NCBI GenBank assembly: GCA_011947345.1
Contig: JAAVTG010000058.1
Location: forward strand, 1-37,527
DNA length: 37,527 bases
Direction of reading: 5' to 3'
Source: Phytophthora quininea
Lineage: Eukaryota > Oomycota > Peronosporomycetes > Peronosporales > Peronosporaceae
Of this stretch, positions 20,859 through 28,615 are shown piece after piece (the stretch's first letter is position 1; each line of letters opens with the position of its first letter). The notes beneath the pieces are model-generated. The model saw nothing but the letters and a program-made list of their open reading frames with translations, ran no database searches and was not told the origin of the DNA. The translations under genes were made by a program, and so were the position numbers.

Positions 20859-22934
20859 ATGGCGCGTGGCGACAAGAGACAGCTCGAGAGACAAACCGAT
20901 GGGGTCGCTGTGGCGGAGTCGCTGCAGTCCAAGAGGACGAAGACCAGCACTAAAAGGACGTACTCGTCTAAGATCAACACGATGACATCGTGGCTCTCGT
21001 CTCACTACCCCGACACAGTAGACAGCGAAGCGAAGGTAATGCGAATTCCTCTGCCTAAAGAAGCGCTCTTGTCCTTTTTGGACACATCTGCAGCCCTGCA
21101 CACGCGCGCGACCGTGACAACGTGGACTCAAGTCAGTCGCGGGCCGTTCCTCTATCAGCCTCATGTGTTTGGGGATACCGCAGCGCTTTAGTGGACGTTT
21201 ACCGCAGTCGACTTCTTGAATTGGACCCACAACTCGACACAGAGCTTCGCAGGGTGCTGGAAGGATATGAAAAAGCGATTAACAACCTTAAAAAACGTGG
21301 CTTGATGAAGATTAATGAGGGGAAACGGCAGCTGTAAGCCAACGGATTCGAAATGCTGACGAAAAAGTTTATGACTCTCGAATCAACTACTAAGGGCCAA
21401 GCCTGGTCTGCAGTGCTGTTTGGCTGGGGATTTTTCGTTTTAATGTGGAACTTAATGAGCCGGGCCGACTCTGTGGACACAATAATGTTGCAACACATGG
21501 AGTGGGTAGATGACTGTCTTGTTGTTGAAGAGCAAGGTCACAAAGGTGACCAGACAGGAGCGGAAAAGTTCGGCAAGCACGTGTACGCGAACCCGTATCA
21601 GCCATCCCAATGTACAATTCTCGCTCTTGCTGTGCGCTTGTTTTCGTGCACAGAACGCTCTGTTGGTGGGAAACAGCAACTTTTTATTGGCAGTGATAAC
21701 AAAGATCGTTTTGGGCGTATGTTGCGCCGCGTTATCAAGTCGTTGACAGAGGACGAGCTGTATGAACTTAGCTGCACTCCAGAAGATATCGGTACACACA
21801 GCCTGCGTAAAGGGAGTAGTTCCTATGCTCTCGGTCGAGTCAATGGCCCCACCCCTGTGTCAGTGTATTTGCGCATGGGCCAAAGCCTTGGCAGATTGAA
21901 GGATCGGTATATTCACTTATAGAGGGTGCAGATCAGCTCTGCGGGCGCATGATAGCAGGCTTGCCGTTTGACTCAGAGTGTTTTGGGGTGTTGCCGCCGC
22001 ATTTCCTCCCAGAAATCAGCAGTCTTCTGACTGGTAATTATTGGAACCAAATAGTTAGTGGCTTTTCCAACTACCCTCACGGTGTACAGTCGGCGTTCCC
22101 ATTTCTATTGGCATCTGTCATTTTCCACGAGCAATTCCTCCGCAACAACCTGAGTGGCAATCACCCGATATTCAAATCTCGCGTCTTCTCGACCAACCCG
22201 CTTCTGGAAAAGCAGCGCGGTGCGGCCATAATTGCAATTGGTACATCGCCACTTGTGGGTTAAAAGCAACCGGGATTCCTGCACATCTCGCAGTCATCAA
22301 GCAGGTCTGTGAACTGAGAGGAGAAGTCTACAATCTCCGCAACAAGATCAACAGTCTAGAGGCTAAGCTACCCAATGAAGTAGCAAATACGGTAGTCAGT
22401 GAGTTACGCCAGCATTTCGTTGTGAATGGCGTCGCACCAATTTCGCTGCACGATTTGGACTCAAATATCGCAGACCTGGAAACACGGATGGCAGCACAAT
22501 TTTCCAGCGCACTGCGTGCCGTTCAACTGCCCAGTGTTAGTCCTGACACCGCTTCAACGAGCAACCATTCGAGCTGGCGGTCATGGTCTTGGAATGACGG
22601 TAAACTATCTCATTCGGGGCCTAAAGACTGGGAATTTCCTGCTAGAGCGAATGTAAAAACACTCTGGAATTTATGGTTCTTCGGGGATAAGGATACTGGG
22701 GTCCGTCCGTACAGATTACTCAGGAAACAGCACGACATAATGCCGCAGCATCGAATGCGGCATTCTCGAGTCAGAATAGTGATGGAATACATGGAGAGTC
22801 TTGCCGACAAAGCTGAACTATTTCCTGTTGGCTCGAGGGGAGTATCAATGATGCAAATACCAGTCGCAGACAAGGTATTCGACGTTGTTTTGACTGCAAT
22901 GCTTTCTCAACTGTACTCAAAGATGCCGAAATGA
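20859..22934 (+). pseudogene. Crypton 1 tyrosine recombinase with GCR1_C-like DNA-binding tail
   Basis: Site-specific recombinase expected to move the element through a circular intermediate. The ATG at 20859 gives a basic N-terminal part and a SAM-like core-binding domain (SCVWGYRSALVDVYR). The catalytic domain has the first Arg in WNLMSRADSV, the HxxR pair in DIGTHSLRKGSSSY (about 21787-21827) and the nucleophile Tyr in LKDRYIHL (about 21908). After LPPHF comes a coiled stretch and a GCR1_C-like domain (VKTLWNLWFFGDKDTGVRPY), a known Crypton companion domain. An in-frame TAA at 21335-21337 and frameshifts near 21180, 21917, 22260 and 22420 break it. Homologous blocks occur in Crypton 2 (GVLPPHF / AVLPPHF; GTHSLRKG / GTHCMRKG), although the two are divergent. 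Confidence 0.75.
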
Positions 22935-23062
22935 GCAGAGGACTTGTCTTGTGGAACGCTATACAACAAACTTTGCCAGTATCGTAAAACTCATTCACAA
23001 CATAAGAAATAGCGAAGAACTATGAGTCACCAACAATACAGCCAATCATTAGCGACTACCTC

Positions 23063-23088
23063 GTTGTGATCTGATTCCTATCACAAAC
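23063..23088. repeat. Right-end imperfect palindrome of Crypton 1
   Basis: GTTGTGAT at 23063-23070 faces ATCACAAAC at 23080-23088 across a 9-base spacer. The second arm overlaps the terminal inverted repeat, so the right end carries a paired half-site like the internal one at 20800. Confidence 0.5.
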
Positions 23089-23090
23089 GC
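23079..23090 (-). repeat. Crypton 1 right 12-bp inverted repeat
   Basis: TATCACAAACGC, the exact complement of 20659-20670. Immediately outside it the minus strand returns to the MULE reading frame. Confidence 0.6.
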
Positions 23091-23388
23091 CGTCACTATA
23101 TACATTTCTTTTGCGAACGTCAGTCGACGTTCTACGAGCAAATAATTGGTGAGTTTGGTTAGAAAATTGCGCTAAGCCTGATTCAAAATCTTCCCAACAA
23201 GTAAAAGTTCGAGCCATTTCCTTGAGAAACTCGTCTGGTTCTTGAGCCGTAGAGTCAGCTACAGTAATCGTTGTAGGAGAGGCGTTCGAGGCAGATATCG
23301 GTACTTCTGAATGAGGACTAGCACTCCCAGCGGCATGGTCATCTACACCGCTAGAGATCTTCTGCTTCTTGCGGCGATTACCTCGCAT
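23091..23388 (-). pseudogene. 5' part of the Ulp1-MULE transposase gene
   Basis: Encodes a basic/Ser-rich start (RGNRRKKQKIS) and then the N-terminal domain typical of these proteins: FTCWEDFESGLAQFSNQTHQ followed by LFARRTSTDVRKRN. The frame is cut where Crypton 1 begins. The rest of the protein resumes beyond 20659. I take the start near 23388, but no experimentally anchored ATG can be chosen. Confidence 0.65.
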
Positions 23389-23695
23389 AATTCTTCTTGG
23401 GTGGATGGGCGGCGCTGTGCAAATTTGCTTGTGACAGGTAGCGCTCTGAAAGTTATTTTTACAAATAATCTTCGCGCCCTTTTATTGTCGCGCCTTTACG
23501 CAGCACTACCAATAAGCATATTTTATTCTAAAGCTACACAAACGTTCTGTATCGTTCTGTGTGAATACACAGAACGAAAACATAAGTTCTGTCTCTGTGG
23601 TCACTATCGTGTGCCCGCGGGTGGCATCGGGACAGCCGGTGGTTTCCGGCATTAACCTGCTGATGCTGCAGGAAAGGAGTAGCTGCTAGCACGTC
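23389..23695. other. Region between the Ulp1-MULE and gene C, MULE end presumed here
   Basis: No gene recognised. It should contain the promoter and right terminus of the Ulp1-MULE and perhaps the lost end of gene C. It holds a clear palindrome (23553-23576) and extra copies of its half-site CGTTCTGT at 23543 and TTCTGT near 23587. Confidence 0.4.
23553..23576. repeat. Perfect 10-bp-arm palindrome with flanking half-sites
   Basis: CGTTCTGTGT and ACACAGAACG are exact complements separated by GAAT. Another CGTTCTGT lies immediately left. The position, upstream of the Ulp1-MULE gene, fits a subterminal transposase-binding or promoter element. Confidence 0.65.
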
Positions 23696-23782
23696 CCGGA
23701 TAGCGGGGGTAAAGGGGTTAACTCTACACTCGGTAGCACTCCTGGTCGCCGCGCCAACCAGTCGTGTAGATACAAAATCTCC
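23696..23782 (-). pseudogene. Family copy C, downstream fragment beyond the MULE
   Basis: On the minus strand, right after the 9-bp target duplication, the frame continues copy C: ILYLHDWLARRPGVLPSVEL, matching copy A's VLYIHDWLSARPGILPDIE. It ends at a TAG (23696-23698). The other part of the gene is at 28607-29341. This continuity across a 4.8-kb insertion shows that the insertion interrupted a gene of this family. Confidence 0.8.
23774..23782 (+). repeat. 9-bp target site duplication, left
   Basis: AAAATCTCC, identical to 28607-28615. Nine bases is the usual duplication for MULE transposition. Confidence 0.92.
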
Positions 23783-23856
23783 GGGAGTTGCTAAGGAGCA
23801 CTCTCATGGGAGCACCATGGACACAGAAAGCACTGCCACATGGTACAGCGCGTCAT
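23783..23856 (+). repeat. MULE left terminal inverted repeat
   Basis: Begins GGGAGTTGCTAAGGAGCAC and matches the complement of 28533-28606 at 72 of 74 positions (differences at 23822 and 23844). It also contains the first ATG of the transposase frame at 23840, though a later start is likelier. Confidence 0.92.
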
Positions 23857-23962
23857 AAGATGTAAGATCGCTTCAACCAAAATAGCCACGATGCGACGGC
23901 GTTCAACAGCTCGTCGCCAGCCTGCTCAGATTATTCGTCTCACTTTTGCTTTTCGGCTGACA

Positions 23963-25919
23963 ATGGCAACCAGTTCAATGCCACAGATCGTCTTGGAGGC
24001 ACCACCGGAGCTGGAGTACCCATCTGAACAAGATACTGAGGTCGCTATCCACGCTTGGATGCTGGGACACAAGTACAACGTCACACGCAAAGCACGAGTG
24101 CCAAACGCTAACGGCGAGGTCAGATACGTGCTATTCGCATGCGGTCAGGCTGGCAAACCAAAAAATACGAGGAAGATCGATGATGTCGACCGCAAGCGTC
24201 CACGACGGCGTTCCATGAGGTCAGAATGTCCAATGCGCATAAGTATCGTTGCTGTGGACGATTTGAACCCGTCTGGGCCTTGGAGAATTGCACATACAAA
24301 AGATGGTAGCCATGTTCACAGCCACGAGGCCTCCAGCGATGTACGAGTTCATGTGGCTCACCGCCAGCGCGCAGCTCGACAAGCGAAGAAGGCTGGGAAA
24401 TCTGTCACTGATCTCATCAATTTGCAAGTTCAGGCAGGTGTAGCAACAGCAAAATTCATGCAACAATGCTGCTAGCCGACGACAACTGCATGATTATAGC
24501 AAAGGACATTGCTAACGCCAAGAGTGCTGCCCGTTCACATCTCCTGGCAAACAAGACCAGCAATGAAGCTTTGTTTGAACTACTTCAAAAGCATTCCTTT
24601 CATTTCAGCTACGCCACTGATCCCGACTGCGGTCGTCTCCGTTATTTATTGTGGGCGCATCCCGAGACAACCAAACTCGCGCGGGGGTTCATGAACGTCA
24701 TGATACTTGATTGTACGTACAAAACGAATAGGCACAAAATGACACTCCTCAACGCGATCATTTTGACGGGAATGAATACCATTCTTCCTTTCGCGCAGAT
24801 TTGGTTGCCTGGGGAAGCCCAACCAGATTTCACGTGGGCTCTTTCTCAGCTGAAATTGTTAATGGAATTGATCGGTGTCCCGCTGCCGCAGGTGATTGTG
24901 ACGGACCGTGACTTAGCATGTACGAAAGCTACTGAAGCGATTTTCCCTTCTCTGATAAATTGCTCTGCCGTTGGCACATTCGTCGTAATGTCGCTGCTCA
25001 TGCCAAATCGAGACTGAAAGATAAGTTAGATGCAGATCGCTTCGTGGCTAGTTTCGATGCTGCTGTATCGACGACGACTGAGGAAGAGTTCAACACTCGA
25101 TGTGCTGGCTCCGGAAAGTTAGCGCAGAATTGGCAGATTACTTAGATTCTACATGGTGGCCGCACAAGAGGAAAATAGTTGCCTTCTGGACAAACTGCTA
25201 TACTCATTTCGGTTGTCGTGATACATCTACGGTGGAAGGTACTCATGTCAAAATGAAAAGCTGGTTAGATAATTCCCAGGGGATTTGCTCCGACTTTTCA
25301 GGACTTGCTTCCTTGGTGGATGAAACAAGCTTCAGATACACGGTTCAACGCCTCGAAGGACATCTGCAGTTTCCCATCGATATTCCGTGGCAAGTCAAGG
25401 TACTCGTGTCTGGTGAAGATCATCAGTGTGTGGGCAATCACAAAGACAGACAAGATGTGGCATAAGGCTTACAAAATTGTGGTGTCCGACTTAGAAAGGA
25501 GCGTTTGTGACGGTGTCTTCCGGCGAATTCACGGTCGTCCTTGTCTCCATGATCTTATAGAGATCATAGAGTCGAATGAACAGCTCCAACTGAGGCCTGA
25601 ACAGTACCATTTACATTGGTGGCTGGCTGATGCTCGTCTAAAGAATACGGCGAGAGTCGGCGATCCGGTCACTCGTCCGAGTGGCCGTCGAAGCACTAGA
25701 CGATCTCGCTCGCACCAAGCTGGGTACGGCGCCAACACTACACGACGTGAGCTGTCTAGTTTTGAGCTGATCGAGCAAAACCTTAGCAGTCCAGCGACAA
25801 GTCGACTTCGTCCGCTATCGTGTACCAAGCTTCTTCAAAATGAGGACACAACAGAATTTGAGCCCGCGTACTTGCCGCCGCGTACTTGGGAATACGCTGG
25901 ATTGGGACCACTAGAGTAG
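23963..25919 (+). CDS. MULE transposase
   Basis: DDE-type transposase of the Mutator superfamily. N-terminal domain: EVAIHAWMLGHKYNV, YVLFACGQAGKP and a basic patch (VDRKRPRRRSMRSECPMRIS), resembling a FAR1-like DNA-binding region. Core: first Asp in VMILDCTYKTNRHKM, second Asp in VIVTDRDLACTKA, then the MULE C-x2-H signature LLCRWHIRRNVAAHAK and TVEGTHVKMKSWL. C-terminal SWIM-like end: VCDGVFRRIHGRPCLHDL. I chose the Met at 23963 because the protein family starts near the EVAI block; 23840 is an alternative. Four frameshifts: near 24463 (AA), 24960 (TT), 25106 (GG) and about 25410. The first three are cured by one base in a run, as in host genes. No in-frame stop is needed, so the gene may be intact in reality. 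Confidence 0.82.
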
Positions 25920-25950
25920 ACATCAGGTTAATGAAATGATTGTTAGACGG

Positions 25951-25976
25951 AATTTGCAGGACATTTGCAGGACAAT
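25951..25976 (+). repeat. Crypton 2 end, tandem half-sites
   Basis: Two direct copies of ATTTGCAGGACA 12 bases apart (25952 and 25963). The second, ATTTGCAGGACAAT, is the exact complement of 28317-28330. Confidence 0.65.
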
Positions 25977-26035
25977 GGCAACGAGGTATTTTAAACCAAT
26001 CATAGCAACGTAAGTTTGAATTTGAACCAATCGCT

Positions 26036-28044
26036 TTAGTGCTGATTTTGCTTCCGTGCCCTGCGATGCAGAGCTACTACAGAGACCCAAGTCAGTTGAC
26101 CCCGACGCCGTTTGCGATTGTTTGCTGTAAGCTGGGGGACCGTGACGCTCTTCTCACAGGCCGCGAAGGTCTTTACAGCCTCTTCGACGCTCTGATGAGC
26201 ACGCCACCAGCCGGTACGCTTTGCTTCGTTCTCAATCATGCACATTAGATAATGTGCGTCACTAAGTCGCTTCTGTAAGTTCCTGTTTGCCATATCGCGT
26301 CCGTCGAGAACTCGCGACGGAGGAATCTTCTTGCATGAATTACCACACTGCCATAACACCCACAGCATGGCAACCGAGCAATCAGGCAGCTCAAAATCTG
26401 GTGGAACACGCCTGAATTTACCTCCCCAAAAGAATGGCGGAGTCATCCGTGCGTTGTCAGCGTGTTGATGGCTAGAAGTTTGCGGAGCATTTGAGTTCAA
26501 CTTCTCCACCAAAGCAGTCACTCCTGTGGACTCTAGACACCGTTGGAGGGCACTGTCAAGCCCGTCGAAAGTCACGACGCCGGCACCAATTGCTCGCTGC
26601 TCAAGTTCTGCCATGATGTCACGCACGGTTGCGGTTCTGGTCGCATCTACGTGTTCGATAGTTTTCATCGCTACTCCTAGCAATGCTTTGACTTCTCGTA
26701 GAATGGCTACATGCGGCGGTACTCCGGTGGGCTGTAGACGATTGCTAGTGTCATCAATCCCACACATCTTCGACGACAAGTCTGCTATTAGTGTGGGGTG
26801 TTGGAACAAGGGCGATTCTAGCAACGGGTGCTTGACTGAGAGATGTGCTCGCAGATACGGTGCGTGATATACTAACGAGGCCAGGCAAAATTCGCCGACG
26901 TAAGTTAACTGAGACGGTAATCCTGGAAATACACACGCAATAGCTTGTTCGACGGCAGCATCACGTTCGCCAAAGTGCGGGGGTAAAACCGCAAATTTGT
27001 GACTTCCAGGTGGCAAGCCAGACACGGTTCTTCCGACAGGCATATCACCTGCTGCTTCGTAGCGTAGATAAGTGTTCTGAACTCCTCCTAATGACCACCC
27101 AGCTCTCAGGTGCACAGCGGTCGATGACGGACAAGCCGTAGAACCTGACGCACAGTAAGTAGCCGCTCCTTTTCGCATACAATGAGTACCAAGCCTGTCT
27201 TGGTTTACTCCTCTCCTACGTAATTCAGCATTTGATTCATCTCTTTCTAACAATCGGTGCAAGCACTTGCGGAATCGTTCATATTGATTACTGCCGGGAA
27301 ACAAAAGATCACTTCCGTCAAAAGATGAAGTCGCCCAAAACATAGCGATGGCGAGAACTGGGCAAATTGCTGGGTTCAAAGGGTTTGCGTATATATGGCG
27401 TGGGTCACGGGGTCTGCTACCTTCTTGATCATTTTTTTGGTGTGCGAAATAAATACAAAGAGCGTCCCCACTCCACTCCATGTGCCCATGGTGAATCCCA
27501 AAAGCATTAGCGGACCGACACATTCAATTCCAAGCAATAATCATATATGTTCGAGCAAAAGCCATGTCGTTTGCCGAGCTCCTGAAAAGCTGCTCACACA
27601 AAAACATACAGATCAAATGACAAAGGATCCTTGCCCGTCTTAGCGCGAATTTCTCCTCGTGCTGCAGCAGTCGCTCTATCTCGTTTCAATCCTTTTAAAT
27701 ACTTTTGTAAATCTTTTTCCATTGTTGACGGAATTCAAGACCATAGTCACGATATAAATTGAAAAGTCCCGCTCGATGTGTGTTCAATGCTGAATAGCTT
27801 AAAGCAGTGCCATCAGATTTTTCCGGCGTTAGCAGCCAAGCTCCAAACACATCCATTTGCATGGCATCAAACCGAAGAGGGGGTTGGCTACGTCACGATC
27901 GAGTAGAGGCTTTAGTCGTTTCCGGAGCTGCTTCAAAGATGCACCCGAAACATCGCCAAGACATTCAGCGAAGGCAGGAGACACGAGATTTGGCTTGTAT
28001 AACACAATCCAGGCAATAAATCGACCGTAGCAGTTCTGGTACAC
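26036..28044 (-). pseudogene. Crypton 2 tyrosine recombinase with GCR1_C-like tail
   Basis: The N-terminal core-binding domain lies at about 28044-27530 (YGRFIAWIV, LSYSALNTHRAGLFNLYRDY, KGLKRDRATAAARGEIRAK), with frameshifts near 27900, 27700 and 27600. The catalytic half is one uninterrupted frame of 495 codons from 27523: first Arg in MCRSANAFG, Lys in YFAHQKNDQE, HxxR in LGTHCMRKGAATY (about 27150-27195), and the Tyr in LGGVQNTYLRYE. After VLPPHF and a linker comes a GCR1_C-like domain (FELPDCSVAMLWVLWQCGN) and a basic C-terminal end (NNRKRRRGQ). A TGA at 27524-27526 stands where relatives have Leu (WN-L-MCR), so translation would stop before the catalytic domain unless this is a base-calling error. 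All catalytic residues are present. Confidence 0.75.
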
Positions 28045-28172
28045 AGCGCGAGAACGCGCGCTGACCGTGTTTCACTGTATCTCCGTCACTTGCCTCGTCA
28101 AGTCTTCCCAGTCGACGGTCGCCATCGTTTCGTTCTGCAGTCAGAAATTGTCTTGATTTTTGTATGCCGAAC

Positions 28173-28194
28173 TTGCAGGACTTTTGTCCAGCAA
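28173..28194. repeat. Palindromic half-site pair, Crypton 2 (inner)
   Basis: TTGCAGGAC (28173-28181) and GTCCAGCAA (28186-28194) are complementary at 8 of 9 positions round a TTTT spacer. Confidence 0.6.
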
Positions 28195-28273
28195 AAGTGG
28201 TAGAAATTGGTTGTTGTCTCGGCCCTATAGTGAGCCCCTGTTTATTTTTGATTATGCTGCTTTCCAATTGGAA

Positions 28274-28298
28274 TTTGCAGGACACTTTGTCCTGCAGA
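28274..28298. repeat. Palindromic half-site pair, Crypton 2 (outer)
   Basis: TTTGCAGGACA (28274-28284) and TGTCCTGCAGA (28288-28298) are complementary at 10 of 11 positions round a CTT spacer. The layout resembles a tyrosine-recombinase core site. Confidence 0.65.
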
Positions 28299-28316
28299 AA
28301 GCGAACTGATGGGTAT

Positions 28317-28330
28317 ATTGTCCTGCAAAT
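28317..28330 (-). repeat. Crypton 2 14-bp inverted repeat, right
   Basis: ATTGTCCTGCAAAT, exact complement of 25963-25976. Confidence 0.65.
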
Positions 28331-28532
28331 TCTGGAGAATGCTTATTTGCTTTACATTTTCGTTGTTGTAGTAGCGAAATTGTAGTAGTATTGGTATCAC
28401 TTCGAACTACAGTACTACGGATGACTTCACGCCACGTACGGTGTCGAAGCCTCCGCAGACACTGCTACCAGCAGAAGACAACAACGATCTGAGCAACCTG
28501 GAAAACAATACGCGCCGATACCAAAGCCGTTA

Positions 28533-28606
28533 ATGACGCGCTGTGCCATGTGGCAGTGCTTTCTGTATCCATGGTGCTCCCATGAGAGTGCTCCTTAGCA
28601 ACTCCC
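28533..28606 (-). repeat. MULE right terminal inverted repeat
   Basis: Complement matches 23783-23856 at 72 of 74 positions; outermost bases are GGG read inward, as in many Mutator elements. Confidence 0.92.
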
Positions 28607-28615
28607 AAAATCTCC
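28607..28615 (+). repeat. 9-bp target site duplication, right
   Basis: AAAATCTCC, identical to 23774-23782. Read on the minus strand it encodes the E-I-L of copy C at the break. Confidence 0.92.

Larger units (their letters stand above)
20659..23090 (+). mobile_element. Crypton element 1 (tyrosine recombinase), inserted in the Ulp1-MULE gene
   Basis: A 2.4-kb segment bounded by a 12-bp inverted repeat, GCGTTTGTGATA at 20659-20670 and its complement at 23079-23090. It holds one tyrosine-recombinase gene on the plus strand. On the minus strand the host MULE gene reads LFARRTSTDVRKRN just outside the right edge and resumes with the CTHG zinc region outside the left edge, so the element interrupts that gene. 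Exact junctions are inferred from the inverted repeat; no clear target duplication was seen. Confidence 0.65.
18109..23388 (-). mobile_element. MULE with Ulp1-type protease, split by a Crypton
   Basis: Remains of a Mutator-like element on the minus strand. Its gene runs from about 23388 through 23091, is interrupted by the Crypton at 20659-23090, resumes near 20640 and ends at 18109. It encodes a zinc-binding DNA-recognition domain, a MULE transposase core and a C-terminal Ulp1-like cysteine protease. The element must extend beyond both coordinates; I found no convincing terminal repeats or target duplication. Confidence 0.75.
25951..28330 (-). mobile_element. Crypton element 2, nested in the MULE
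   Basis: Tyrosine-recombinase element on the minus strand, inside the MULE and opposite to its transposase. Its outer limits are inferred from a 14-bp perfect inverted repeat (25963-25976 and 28317-28330) and clustered copies of TTGCAGGAC at both ends. No target duplication was identified, as expected for many Cryptons. Confidence 0.6.
28045..28532. other. Crypton 2 subterminal region and MULE right arm
   Basis: No gene recognised. From 28164 to 28330 it carries three clusters of the TTGCAGGAC motif (annotated separately). From 28331 to 28532 it is MULE sequence between Crypton 2 and the right terminal repeat, with no coding pattern. Confidence 0.5.
23783..28606 (+). mobile_element. Mutator-like element (MULE) with intact ends, 4,824 bp
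   Basis: Bounded by 74-bp terminal inverted repeats (23783-23856 and 28533-28606) that differ at two positions, and by a perfect 9-bp duplication AAAATCTCC. The left half encodes a MULE transposase on the plus strand. The right half holds Crypton 2 in the opposite orientation. It is inserted in family copy C. High similarity between the ends and an uncorrupted target duplication indicate fairly recent movement. Whether Crypton 2 came before or after the last transposition of the MULE is not decided by the ends alone. Confidence 0.92.

Noticed and set aside
18109..23090. The Ulp1-MULE plus Crypton 1 as one designed composite system
   Set aside because: The Crypton splits the MULE protein between its N-terminal and zinc regions, which fits a disruptive insertion better than a functional partnership.
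17939..23616. GGGCACA at 17946 and its complement at 23610-23616 as terminal repeats of the Ulp1-MULE
   Set aside because: Similarity beyond seven bases is weak, and the adjacent 9-bp stretches (TGTGTGCCC and GCGGGTGGC) do not match, so there is no target duplication.
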